Assembly (NCBI RefSeq): GCF_014269225.2
Contig: NZ_CP077097.1
Coordinates: forward strand, 2,987,001-3,051,000
DNA length: 64,000 nucleotides
From: Pseudomonas anuradhapurensis
GTDB taxonomy: Bacteria > Pseudomonadota > Gammaproteobacteria > Pseudomonadales > Pseudomonadaceae
Reading direction: 5' to 3'
Both the position numbers and the translations under genes were made by a program. Shown here in pieces: positions 35,620 through 44,131 of the stretch. Numbering within the stretch: position 1 is the first letter of the stretch; every line of letters begins with the position of its first letter. The notes below the pieces were generated by a model, which saw only the letters and a list, made by a program, of their open reading frames with translations, searched no databases and had not been told where the DNA came from.

Positions 35620-36819
35620 TCAATTGAACCGGGCGAAGAATTCACGTAGACGTTGCATACCCGTGGCCACATCAGCGTCGCTCACGGCGTAGGAAATGCG
35701 GATACCGCTCGGGTCGCCGAAGCCGGCGCCAGACACCACGGCCACCTTGGCCTCGGCGAGGATCAGCTCGACCAGTTCGTCGGTGCTGCGCACCTGTTTG
35801 TCGCCATAGCACCGGCCGATGAACCATTGGATGTCGGCGAACACATAGAACGCCCCCATCGCCGGCGCTACATGCAGGTGCTCGATACCGGCCAGGGCCT
35901 CGTGGATGACCTGCAGGCGCGCGTCAAGAATCGCATTGGCGGTGGCGATGAAGTCTGCCGAGTCATCGAGTGCCCGGGACACCGCCACCTGTGCCACCAC
36001 GTTGGGGTTCGAGGTGGTGTGGCCCTGCAGGTTTTCCATGGCCTTGATCACCTGCTCCGGTGCACTGACGTAGCCCAGCCGCCAGCCGGTCAGCGCCATG
36101 CTCTTGGAGAACGAATTGACGATGACCGTGCGCTCCTTCAGCTCGGGCATCAGCGTGACGATGCTGTGATGCTCGCCGCCGTTGCGGATCAGCCGTGAAT
36201 AGCATTCGTCGAAGATGATCCACAGGTCGTGCCGGATGGCCAGTTCACCGATACGTCGCAGGGCTTCGCTGTCGTAGACCGCGCCAGTCGGATTGTTCGG
36301 CGTATTGATCAGAATCGCCCGGGTCTGCGGGGTGATGGCGGCAGCGACACGCTCGGCAGTCAGCTGGTAGCCCTCGGGCCGAGTGTCGACCAGCACCGGC
36401 TTGCCACCCGCCAGTTCGATCTGGGTCGGGAAGGTTACCCAGTAAGGGATCGGAATGATCACCTCGTCGCCCGGGTTGATCAGCACCATCGCCGCATTGT
36501 AGAGCGCCTGCTTGGCGCCTGCGGTCATCCCGACCTCGTTCCAGGCGTAGGCCACGCCCAGTTGCTCGCTGACATGCGCGGCCAGCTGTTGGCGGATCTT
36601 CTTCTCGCCGAGGGCGGGCGTGTAGGTGTTGCATTTACCTTTGATCGCCTCGATGGCCGCCTGTTTGAGGCTGTCGAGGGTGTCGAAGTCTAGTTCGCCA
36701 GCGGCAAAGTTGATCACCGACTCGCCGCGTTCCTTGAGTTCGTTGGCGATGCCGCGCATGCGCGAAGTGCTCGGCGCAACGACCAGGTCATTGCGCAAGG
36801 CCAGAGTTGGGCTGGTCAT
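35620..36819 (-). CDS. Class I PLP-dependent aminotransferase
   Basis: A 399-aa fold-type I aminotransferase of the aspartate family. Residues visible: PLP lysine K239 in SFSKSMALTGWR, PLP-stacking region MTAGAKQAL, NNPTG at 175-179, and D204-x-x-Y207 in DECYS. Not the family of classical 2-aminoethylphosphonate transaminase (PhnW). Located directly after the mutase, it could transaminate phosphonopyruvate to phosphonoalanine and so pull the unfavourable mutase equilibrium forward; this is inference. Start 36819 shares one base with the mutase stop (TAATG). Confidence 0.85.
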   Translation of the reverse strand: MTSPTLALRNDLVVAPSTSRMRGIANELKERGESVINFAAGELDFDTLDSLKQAAIEAIKGKCNTYTPALGEKKIRQQLAAHVSEQLGVAYAWNEVGMTAGAKQALYNAAMVLINPGDEVIIPIPYWVTFPTQIELAGGKPVLVDTRPEGYQLTAERVAAAITPQTRAILINTPNNPTGAVYDSEALRRIGELAIRHDLWIIFDECYSRLIRNGGEHHSIVTLMPELKERTVIVNSFSKSMALTGWRLGYVSAPEQVIKAMENLQGHTTSNPNVVAQVAVSRALDDSADFIATANAILDARLQVIHEALAGIEHLHVAPAMGAFYVFADIQWFIGRCYGDKQVRSTDELVELILAEAKVAVVSGAGFGDPSGIRISYAVSDADVATGMQRLREFFARFN

Positions 36820-37730
36820 TATTTGGTACCCGGAATGAGTTCGAGGATTTCCTTGATCGACAGGCAGCGAGGCTCGACTTCGAGCGTACGCCCGGACAAC
36901 AGAATATTGTCGGCCACCTGTTTCATTGCCATATAGGCGGAGCGCAACATATGGTTGGCATAAATGACGATATTGAACCCTTCTGCCTCGAGCGCCTCGA
37001 ACGGAATACTCGAATAACTGGTCGGCACACACACCAGCGGTACAGTTGGATGACGCTCGCGGAACGTCCGGGCAAAGGCGAAGATTTCGTCAGGCGTTTC
37101 CTGGCGGCTATGAATCATTACCCCATCGGCACCCGCTGCGACATAGGCATCGGCCCGGGTCAGTGCATCGTCATGACCGGCATCGAGGATAAGGCTTTCT
37201 ATGCGCGCAATGATCATGAAGTCACTGGAAATTTGCGCACGCTTGCCCATGCGAATCTTGTTGCAGAAGTCTTCGATAGTTTCCTGTTGCTGGAAGACTT
37301 CATTGCCAAACAATGAGTTCTTCTTCAGGCCGGTTTTGTCTTCGATGATGACCGCCGACACCCCGAGGCGCTCGAGCGAACGGACGTCAAACGCAAAGTG
37401 CTCGGGCTTGCCACCGGTGTCGCCATCCATGATCAGCGGCTTGCTGGTAACTTCGAAGATATCATTGACGTTGGCCAGCCGGTCCTTGATCGCCAGCACT
37501 TCGATATCCGGCTTGCCACGCGCGGTAGAGTCGGTCAACGAGCTGGACCAGAAACCGTCATAGACCCGCAGTTGGCCGTCGACCGTTTGCGAGGCATGTT
37601 CGGCAAGAATCGCGGATATCGGGTTATGGGCCTCGAGAAAACGCAGGCAACGCTTATCGCTCAGTAAGTTCCTAAGTGATGCTGCGCGGCGATCTGCAGA
37701 AATAAACTTGAAGGCTGCTTGAGTGCTCAT
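36819..37730 (-). CDS. pepM: Phosphoenolpyruvate mutase
   Basis: A 303-aa enzyme of the isocitrate lyase/PEP mutase superfamily that isomerises PEP to phosphonopyruvate, forming the C-P bond. Diagnostic residues: EDKTGLKKNS at 130-139 fits the mutase signature E-D-K-x5-N-S that separates true mutases from lyases. MDGDTGG (D102, D104) binds Mg2+. WSSSLTDS near 61-68, IARIESLI and MIHSR are also in place. Length is typical. Start at 37730 has GGGGG upstream; longer frames run into the AT-rich leader. First gene of the seven-gene operon; its stop overlaps the aminotransferase start. Confidence 0.93.
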   Translation of the reverse strand: MSTQAAFKFISADRRAASLRNLLSDKRCLRFLEAHNPISAILAEHASQTVDGQLRVYDGFWSSSLTDSTARGKPDIEVLAIKDRLANVNDIFEVTSKPLIMDGDTGGKPEHFAFDVRSLERLGVSAVIIEDKTGLKKNSLFGNEVFQQQETIEDFCNKIRMGKRAQISSDFMIIARIESLILDAGHDDALTRADAYVAAGADGVMIHSRQETPDEIFAFARTFRERHPTVPLVCVPTSYSSIPFEALEAEGFNIVIYANHMLRSAYMAMKQVADNILLSGRTLEVEPRCLSIKEILELIPGTK

Positions 37731-38097
37731 TATTTTCCCCCGGCAAAAGTTGGCCATTACACCGAACATAAACATTCGGTGCCCCTATGTATTGACCTCT
37801 ATTGTTATCGTGCAGCAGATGACACCCCCGACAAGTCGGGAAGTCCTGTTCGTCAACTGCGATGTCCACCAGGCACAGCTGGCGGCCACCTTAAAAAAGC
37901 ATAGCCACAGGGCAAAAGCAACAAATTATTACAGCCTTATTAACAAGCGATGAATCAGTGGAAACAAACTATGCGCCACCCCACGCACGATTCGTTTACT
38001 TATTATTGTGCAGGCGAAGATACCGATTCCATCGGCCAAGCCCAATGTTCATTAGGTTTTCCCGTTATTGTTCAGGCCCACACGCCTCGAATATGAA
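37731..38097. promoter_or_regulatory. AT-rich leader/promoter region of the phosphonate-type operon
   Basis: No gene is seen in this 367-bp gap. It has inverted repeats CACCGAA-N8-TTCGGTG (37760-37781, 30 bp before the mutase start) and CCCGAC-AA-GTCGGG (37827-37840), either of which could be an operator or attenuator hairpin. The rest, notably 37890-38060, is much richer in A and T than the flanking genes. No clear Pho box was found. Confidence 0.5.
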
Positions 38098-39282
38098 TTA
38101 ACGCACTTCCCCTCCGGCAACTTGTTGATCCGCCGCTGGCGGCTGGACCATTGGCAGGCGCACGGCGGGCCGCTGGGCGCAGGCCAAGGCACTGATCGCC
38201 AAGGCCAGCGCAGCCAACGCGTACACCCACACCGGCGCCATCAAGGGCAGCACCACCGCCGCCAACATGGGGCCGATGCCGGCCCCGATATCGCGCCACA
38301 CTGCATTCGCCGCCAACGCCCGGACACGCTGCTGACCGGGATTACGCTCGGCGACTACTGGCCCCACCAGTGGCAATTGCAACGCACGCAGCACCAACAC
38401 CAGGCCACCCCCCGCGACCAGCCAGTGGCAACCGAATGCCACCAGCGCTGCGGCGGTGAGTAGCGCTAACCCGACCAGCATGCGCGTCGCTCCCCAGCGC
38501 TGCGCGAGCAGGCCGCCCAGCGGGCTGAGCAGCAGCTCCGACAGGTAGCGAACCGCCAGCAACCCGCCTGCGACCAGCACCGCGTCCGCCCCCAGCAGCT
38601 GCTGCGTCAACAGCGAGAGGCCGATGATGAACAGGCCATCCAGGGTCACCCCCTCGGTGAATGACCACATCGCCACGCTGTCCGGCCGCCGGAAGCGGGG
38701 CTGCGCCTCAGGCAATGGATGCGCCGCAGCGGGCAGTCCCCTGGCCAGCCATGCCCCAAGCAGCGAACTGGCCACCATCGCCAGGAAGATCAGCCGGGGT
38801 CCGTGCTCCAGGCTCAGCAGTGCCCCCAGCGGCAACGCCAGCATCGGGCCAACGGCAACCAGCGCGCGCGATCGCCCGCTGCGCCGCGCGGCGCCAGCAG
38901 CCTGTGCAGTCGCCATGACCTGGGTCGACAGGTTCAGCGCAGCATAGGCCAGCCCCCAGAGCAGACGTAGCAGCAGCAACGCCCAGAACCCGGAGAGCGT
39001 CGCATAGCCCAATGCACACAGGGCGGCGCAGCCGGCCGCCACCATCGAACTGGGGCGATCCCCCCAGCGGGCATAGCCTTTCATCACGTAGTGGTAGCCG
39101 AAGATTCGCACCAGCCGGTTGGCCGCCAGCAAGATCCCGGCTTCACCCAAGGTAATGCCGAACGCCTGGTACTGCATCGGCAGCAACAGGTAGAGCAGGA
39201 CGTCGCCGGGCAGGCACAAGCTCAGGATCAACGCTGCGCGCAGCGAAGCCCGATCAGCTGAGCAGATGGTGGTGGTACCCAT
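38098..39282 (-). CDS. MFS transporter
   Basis: A 394-aa inner-membrane protein with about 12 helices. MFS features: first helix ALILSLCLPGDVLLYLLLP, RLLWGLAYAALNL in helix 4 and GLLAQRWGATRMLVGLALLT. Substrate unknown. Start was set at 39282 (MGTTTICSAD) as the last ATG before the first helix; the open frame continues far upstream but there it is antisense to the LysR gene. Divergent from that LysR regulator, which probably controls it. The 3' end faces the AT-rich region of the phosphonate-type operon. Confidence 0.75.
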   Translation of the reverse strand: MGTTTICSADRASLRAALILSLCLPGDVLLYLLLPMQYQAFGITLGEAGILLAANRLVRIFGYHYVMKGYARWGDRPSSMVAAGCAALCALGYATLSGFWALLLLRLLWGLAYAALNLSTQVMATAQAAGAARRSGRSRALVAVGPMLALPLGALLSLEHGPRLIFLAMVASSLLGAWLARGLPAAAHPLPEAQPRFRRPDSVAMWSFTEGVTLDGLFIIGLSLLTQQLLGADAVLVAGGLLAVRYLSELLLSPLGGLLAQRWGATRMLVGLALLTAAALVAFGCHWLVAGGGLVLVLRALQLPLVGPVVAERNPGQQRVRALAANAVWRDIGAGIGPMLAAVVLPLMAPVWVYALAALALAISALACAQRPAVRLPMVQPPAADQQVAGGEVR

Positions 39283-39384
39283 GGACGACGACCAGAAGAC
39301 AAGTAGAGCGGCGTTCAGAGTGGCGCGAAGCAGCGCCGCTGACAAACGCTTTAATTGTGCGTCTGATGTCAGTAAATTAGACAC

Positions 39385-40284
39385 ATGATCAGCGACCTCC
39401 CCCCCATGAACGCGGTCCGGGCCTTTGCCTCTGCCGCGCGCCATCAAAGCTTCAGCCGTGCTGCCGAAGAGCTGCATGTCACCCACAGCGCCGTCAGCCG
39501 CCATATCCGCTTGCTTGAAGAGCACCTGGGCGTACTGCTGTTCGAACGGCGGAATCGGCAGTCGGTACTTACCCCGACCGGCCAGGCCTACTACCAGCAG
39601 ATCAGCCTGGGCCTGGCGCAAATCGCCAACGCCACCCAGGCCCTGACCGGCAGTAGCGCAGCGCGCAAGGTGATCATCAATGTGCGCCCGTCCTTTGCCG
39701 TGCGCTGGCTGATCCCACGGTTGCCCGATTTCATGGCGCAATTTCCGGAGATCAAACCGGAGGTGGTGACCAGCACCCTGGCCCCGGATCCATCGCGTGA
39801 AGCCTTCGATGTGGTGGTGCGCCGTGGCAGCTCGGGCTGGGCGGCCGAGCTGGAACCGAACGTGCTGCTCGAGGATGACCTGCTGCTGGTGGCGGCCCCT
39901 TCCCTGCTGCAGGCGATACCGGTTCAGGCGCCAGCGGATGTGCTGCGCCATACCCTGCTCTCGGGCAGGACACGCAGTGGTGATTGGCAGGCCTGGTGCA
40001 AGCTGGCCGGAGTCAGCCAGGCAAGGCAGCAGCCGGCACTGCAGTTCGATCACATGCACCTGGTGCTGCAAGCGGCCGTCGACGGCCTTGGCGTGGCACT
40101 GTGCCCGGCCTCGCTGCTGGGCAAGGACCTGGCTACCGGCCGCCTGTACAACCCCCTGCCCCATCTACGCCTGCCTTTGACTCGCTATTACTATGGCGTG
40201 TCGCAGGATGCGGTGGCCGAAACCCAGGTGTTCATCGACTGGATGTTCTCCCGGTTCCAACACGACAGCGGTGCCCTCGCCTGA
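39385..40284 (+). CDS. LysR-family regulator, GcvA type
   Basis: A 299-aa DNA-binding regulator. N-terminal winged helix-turn-helix: ASAARHQSFSRAAEELHVTH, then SAVSRHIRLLEEHLGVLLFE. The effector domain follows (VIINVRPSFAVRWLIPRLPD). These blocks (LPPMNAVRAF at the N-terminus, AVRWLIPRL) are typical of the GcvA/AmpR subgroup. Divergent from the MFS gene with a ~100-bp shared promoter region that includes TAAATTAGACACATGATC. A perfect hairpin terminator follows. Confidence 0.88.
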   Translation: MISDLPPMNAVRAFASAARHQSFSRAAEELHVTHSAVSRHIRLLEEHLGVLLFERRNRQSVLTPTGQAYYQQISLGLAQIANATQALTGSSAARKVIINVRPSFAVRWLIPRLPDFMAQFPEIKPEVVTSTLAPDPSREAFDVVVRRGSSGWAAELEPNVLLEDDLLLVAAPSLLQAIPVQAPADVLRHTLLSGRTRSGDWQAWCKLAGVSQARQQPALQFDHMHLVLQAAVDGLGVALCPASLLGKDLATGRLYNPLPHLRLPLTRYYYGVSQDAVAETQVFIDWMFSRFQHDSGALA

Positions 40285-40340
40285 TTTACCAACGGTCTGG
40301 CGCCGGGAGTCGACAGCGGATCAGGAAAGTGACTGTAGCA

Positions 40341-40377
40341 AAATAAAAGAGTCACGCTCGGCGTGACTCTTTTATTT
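40341..40377. terminator. Bidirectional intrinsic terminator
   Basis: AAATAAAAGAGTCACGC-TCG-GCGTGACTCTTTTATTT: a perfect 17-bp stem with a 3-nt loop, with A and T runs on opposite sides, between two convergent genes. Confidence 0.92.
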
Positions 40378-40392
40378 CAGCGGACTGCGTGT

Positions 40393-41124
40393 TTAAAGTG
40401 ATTGCAGAGAAATACTGGCATTGGTCGAGTCTTGCGGACTGTCAGCGTCCATCCAGACCCACTGAGTACCGTCACCTTGCAAGTTGTTACTGATACTTTG
40501 AATCTGCGTTGCCACAATATTGACCGCACCGGGTTGCGAAGCGGTAGGCCCGATATTGGTGACTTGCCCTGCCAGCAAGCCGTTGGACGTTTCATTCACA
40601 ACAAACACTGTCGCAGCCGCTTCGCGGAACTGGCACGAGATAAACTGGGTGATCTTGCTGACGATGGTCAGGTTCATCCATTTTGACGGCGGCACCGCAT
40701 AATAGCGACTGTATTTGTTGAACGGATATTGCTCGCCGTTGGCCTGCAAGGGGTTATTGTTAAGACCGCTGGTGTTGGTCGGCATGCTGGTACTGCCCAA
40801 CCACAGTTCGACCTGGGCCATGCCACTGTTGCTGGGTAAGGAGACCGAAATGGTCTGGGTGTCGGTACCCGAAACGAAGCCCATCGAGGCCAACCCTGCA
40901 TTAGCCGTGGTGCCTGGCACGGTAATGCGTGCCGGAGGCTGGCTATTGCTCCATACCACACTGACGGTGGCATTGTTGTCACTCCCCGCCGAGTTATAGA
41001 GGAAAATCCCGTATATCTGACCCGGGCGTAACGTGGTGCAGGTGGCGGTATCCCCTGGATTCAGAGTGATGCGTTGGCCACCATTCCAGTTGATTTGTGA
41101 TGCGGCGATAGCGAAGCTTTCCAT
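40393..41124 (-). CDS. Unrecognised 243-aa beta-rich protein
   Basis: Not assigned to a family. Starts MESFAIAASQINWNGGQRIT with no signal peptide and no membrane segment. Rich in Ser, Thr, Asn, Gly and Val, with alternating patterns typical of beta-sandwich proteins (ATVSVVWSNSQPPARITVPG; DTQTISVSLPSNSGMAQVEL). It is one self-contained gene with its own terminator facing the LysR gene. DNA is less GC-rich than its neighbours, suggesting transfer. Insecticidal or secreted-tip proteins can look like this, but no specific similarity can be claimed. Confidence 0.6.
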   Translation of the reverse strand: MESFAIAASQINWNGGQRITLNPGDTATCTTLRPGQIYGIFLYNSAGSDNNATVSVVWSNSQPPARITVPGTTANAGLASMGFVSGTDTQTISVSLPSNSGMAQVELWLGSTSMPTNTSGLNNNPLQANGEQYPFNKYSRYYAVPPSKWMNLTIVSKITQFISCQFREAAATVFVVNETSNGLLAGQVTNIGPTASQPGAVNIVATQIQSISNNLQGDGTQWVWMDADSPQDSTNASISLQSL

Positions 41125-41524
41125 TTGGATAGTCCTTTAATAGATCCGTCGTGATTGGCGCGCGTACATCCTTAATATCCGTTGCGCGATAACGAGCTTA
41201 GCCACCTGGTAAAAAAAGGCTATCGCACGATTAGAATCATTGGCGATTAGTGAAAAACAGCTAAAAGCCATTTATCTTTTCTAATTAAACGACCGCTCTT
41301 TCCATGCAAATGGATAGTGCAACAATGCCTGCAATGACAAATGGATGCCTGCTACTTTTTCGGATGCTACTGACTATTCCCAGCGCTTCGGCTATACGAC
41401 CAATGGCGCGCCGTCGCGTTTCCCACCCTTGGGAATACGCGGATTGTGAGTGCGGCCTTGTTGCGAAGGGGCTGCGCAGCAGCCCCGGCAGTTTTCAGGC
41501 AGACGCTGAAACGCGACCCCGTGC
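41125..41524. other. 400-bp gene-free region with hairpin
   Basis: No supported gene. The segment 41170-41300 is AT-rich and should hold the promoter of the minus-strand 243-aa gene. A strong hairpin, GGGGCTGC-GCA-GCAGCCCC, lies at 41468-41486 just after the cupin stop and may be a REP or a terminator. Confidence 0.6.
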
Positions 41525-41884
41525 CTAGTTCGTGGGCAACAGGATGACGAAGTTCTTTTTCATGTCTTCCAGCACGGTCCATTTGCCCTTGGCGCCCGGT
41601 TCGATAATGAACGTGTCGCCAGCGGCCAGTGTGATGGGCTCGCAACCCTCAAGCTCGATGACACAACATCCACTCAGGACATGGCAGAACTCCCAGACTT
41701 TGTAGTCGATGCGCCACGCGCCGGTGCTGGCTTGCCACTCACCGGAAATGCGCCCTTGCTGTTCATCGTGATAGTACTTGGACGTCAGCGTATGAGGGGT
41801 GCCTTCCACAATCTCTTCAAAAAAGGGAAGATCGCGCACCGGTTGGATATCGAGTTCGCGGAACACGGTCAGTTTCTGGGTCAT
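41525..41884 (-). CDS. Cupin-domain protein
   Basis: A 119-aa small beta-barrel protein. Cupin features: WEFCHVLSGCCVIELEG (motif 1 region; only one His) and AAGDTFIIEPGAKGKWTVLE (motif 2 region). Family is of the (S)-ureidoglycine aminohydrolase-like/DUF861 type, whose substrates vary. Start overlaps the GNAT stop by ATGA, so the two are coupled. Its function is likely connected with that acetyltransferase. Confidence 0.8.
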   Translation of the reverse strand: MTQKLTVFRELDIQPVRDLPFFEEIVEGTPHTLTSKYYHDEQQGRISGEWQASTGAWRIDYKVWEFCHVLSGCCVIELEGCEPITLAAGDTFIIEPGAKGKWTVLEDMKKNFVILLPTN

Positions 41885-42474
41885 GGTTTTTTCTCGAGCA
41901 CGTTGTGGTTAGGGCGATACATCAAATAGGCTTCACCGGTTACGCCCAGCATCGGGTGCGGAACGATCTGGCAGGTTTTGACGATTTGAAAACCGTGACG
42001 TTCGTAGAAGCGGCGTGCACCGTGGTTTTCTGCATAGTCGATCAGGCACAGCCCATCCAGGCCAGCGTCATCAGCGCGCTGCTGGGCGTGGCGAAGAAAC
42101 TGGGCGCCCAGCCCCTGGCTGCGCCAGGCCTCATCCAGGGCCAGGCTGGATATGTACAAGGTGTCAGGTATTTCCATGTCGGAATAAGGCGCAAGGACCG
42201 GGTCAGTCTCGACCGGCCTGTCAGGGGTCTCGCGCAAGGCATAGCTGTGCATCATGCCGATGACCCGGTCTTCGAAAGTGGCCATCAGGCAGTTCTTGTA
42301 AGAAAAGTCGCCCTGCTCCCTGGCATAGCGAGACGCACCGACACTCAGCAATGCTTCTCCAGGTGCGGCAAGCTTGCTCCATATGTAATCGGCCATGCCT
42401 TCCGATGTCAGTTGAAAGAAGCGCGCTATATCGTGCGCGTCCGAGGCTTGAGCGGGTCTGAAGTCGACAGGCAT
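41881..42474 (-). CDS. GNAT-family N-acetyltransferase
   Basis: A 197-aa acetyltransferase. The acetyl-CoA binding loop is in LALDEAWRSQGLGAQFLRHA (R-x-x-G-x-G/A), and YAENHGARRFYERHGF is the C-terminal substrate-side motif. Uses acetyl-CoA to acetylate an amine; target unknown. Start at 42474 has GGGAG upstream; an in-frame ATG at 42489 is less likely. Overlaps the cupin gene. Confidence 0.85.
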   Translation of the reverse strand: MPVDFRPAQASDAHDIARFFQLTSEGMADYIWSKLAAPGEALLSVGASRYAREQGDFSYKNCLMATFEDRVIGMMHSYALRETPDRPVETDPVLAPYSDMEIPDTLYISSLALDEAWRSQGLGAQFLRHAQQRADDAGLDGLCLIDYAENHGARRFYERHGFQIVKTCQIVPHPMLGVTGEAYLMYRPNHNVLEKKP

Positions 42475-42800
42475 GTACGGTGCTCCCATGGGATCGGGTG
42501 ATTGGTTTTCAAGGATTGCGCCTTTGACAGGGTGGCAGCGTAGGCGGGTTGAACGGCGCCCATCATGCTCTGGGCGAACACCGTCAGCACGGCGTGCGAC
42601 GTTGCCCCATGCTCAAAGGCACGTGGCTGTCCAATGGCTGAGGCCTGGGGAAGCGATCGTGCAGTTGCCGGAGGTAGTGGCTACCTCAGCACAATCGGGA
42701 ATAAACCCATGTCATTTACAAGTTTGCACCACCCATCCTTGGTCGAACCCGCTCCTGCGGCGATCGCATTCAGGTCGGAGCCAGCAGCTCGCTTCGTTGC
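42475..42800. other. Gene-free 326-bp interval
   Basis: Only short overlapping open frames, none with a ribosome site or recognisable family. It should contain the promoter of the minus-strand GNAT/cupin pair. Confidence 0.5.
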
Positions 42801-43175
42801 TTATGGCAGACGCTCAAGCCCGCACTGATACCTGGCACCTGCAAGGCTTGCTTCAAACGCCTCGAGCCCTGCGTATATCTGTTGCAGCCCAGTGATTTGC
42901 CCCAGCACTTCGCGTTTCTTGTCGGCAATGGCCTTGCCCGCCAACTCCCACGGCAAATCAGCCCCCTGATGCCCCAGCAGAATCGCCTGCAGTTCTTTCA
43001 GTTTGAAACCCAACTGCTGCGCGCATTTGATGAATGTCAGCAGCTCGACACTCTGCTGAGTGTAAACGCGGTACTGCCCCTGGCGCTCGGGTGGCGGCAG
43101 CAGGCCGATCGCTTCATAGTGGCGGATGGTCTTGACCGTGGTGCCCGACAGTTGGGCGGCTTTGCCGATATACAT
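42801..43175 (-). CDS. MerR-family regulator
   Basis: A 124-aa regulator. The winged-helix start MYIGKAAQLSGTTVKTIRHY and EAIGLLPPPERQGQYRVY are diagnostic, followed by the dimerisation coiled coil. No effector-binding cysteine pattern is visible, so ligand is unclear. Start at 43175 has AAAAGGA upstream at good spacing; an in-frame ATG at 43190 has none. It follows a flavodoxin-fold quinone reductase gene on the same strand and may respond to oxidants or quinones. Confidence 0.85.
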   Translation of the reverse strand: MYIGKAAQLSGTTVKTIRHYEAIGLLPPPERQGQYRVYTQQSVELLTFIKCAQQLGFKLKELQAILLGHQGADLPWELAGKAIADKKREVLGQITGLQQIYAGLEAFEASLAGARYQCGLERLP

Positions 43176-43247
43176 GAATGTCCTTTTCATAAGGGAGCGG
43201 GGCATCATTGCATGGCGCCAGCGGTTCGGGAACCACATAGCAGCAGG

Positions 43248-43820
43248 TCAGCTGGCGATGCTTCGTGCCAGTTCGAGCCAGGTTCCACGCCGCCGCGCGC
43301 TGGAGCCGAGCAGCGGCCCGAACATCAGGGTACGCAGCGTTCTGATACCGCAGAACTGCAACGTGGTCTTGCGCACTTGGTGAAGGCCAGGCATGCGATA
43401 CACCCAGCGGTAGTACCACGGCGGTGTATCCATCGTCACCAGCAGATGCGCTGTTCGCCCCTTGAGCAATTGTTCGGGGAAGGCCTTGCCCGCCCTGTAC
43501 TGAAACGCGAAACCGGGCAGGAACACGCGGTCGAAAAAGCCTTTCATCAATGCAGGGATGCCGCCCCACCAAATGGGGTAGATAAAGGCCAGGTGCTCGG
43601 CCCAGGTGATGTCAGCCTGGGCCCTGAGCAGGTCGGGTTCCAGTGGCTGCGCTTGCCGGTAGCCGCTGCGCAGCACCGGGTCGAAGCTCAAGGCATCAAG
43701 CCGTAACACCCTTACATCATGGCCGGCACTTCTGGCCGCTTCGACATAACTCTCGGTCAGCGCTGCGCAGAAACTCTCGCCTGACGGGTGCCCCAGCACC
43801 ACTAGTACTCGTTTGCTCAT
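43248..43820 (-). CDS. NAD(P)H:quinone reductase-like flavoprotein (flavodoxin fold)
   Basis: A 190-aa flavoprotein of the Flavodoxin_2 family (MdaB/NQO1-like). FMN/FAD phosphate-binding start VLVVLGHPSGESFCAAL, and the isoalloxazine loop AFIYPIWWGGIPALMKGFFD are in place. Reduces quinones by two electrons. Two ATGs and a GTG are adjacent (43820-43826); the start is uncertain by two codons. The MerR gene follows 72 bp downstream. Confidence 0.88.
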   Translation of the reverse strand: MSKRVLVVLGHPSGESFCAALTESYVEAARSAGHDVRVLRLDALSFDPVLRSGYRQAQPLEPDLLRAQADITWAEHLAFIYPIWWGGIPALMKGFFDRVFLPGFAFQYRAGKAFPEQLLKGRTAHLLVTMDTPPWYYRWVYRMPGLHQVRKTTLQFCGIRTLRTLMFGPLLGSSARRRGTWLELARSIAS

Positions 43821-43826
43821 CATCAC

Positions 43827-44131
43827 TTCATCCAGAACATGAAGCGTGCAGGGTAAAGCCTGACCCTAACGGGAGAGTCAACTGGCCAGGCTGCTTTAAG
43901 GCCGTTGCAGTGCGTGACATCCAGCGGCCAGGGCTAGAAATTCGTACCCGTGACGGACTCTCTTGCCTTGGGGCTTGCGTGGATTCGGATGTGTTCGCCT
44001 TGGGGTATGTAGCGCCTATGAGATCGGGGCCACGCGGGCGCACTCGATCTCATGGGCAATGAGGTTGTCTCGGGTCGAACTTCATCCATGACACGCTAAT
44101 GATAAAAATCGATGTCTTGGGATTCAGTGCA
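43827..44131. other. 305-bp gene-free interval with REP-like palindrome
   Basis: No supported gene. ATGAGATCG at 44018-44026 and CGATCTCAT at 44045-44053 form a 9-bp inverted repeat around GGGCCACGCGGGCGCACT; the right arm and flank also occur near 27.37 kb. Confidence 0.6.

Noticed and set aside
39282..40164. Upstream extension of the MFS frame (to 688 aa)
   Set aside because: The extra part is antisense to the LysR gene and has no membrane helices.
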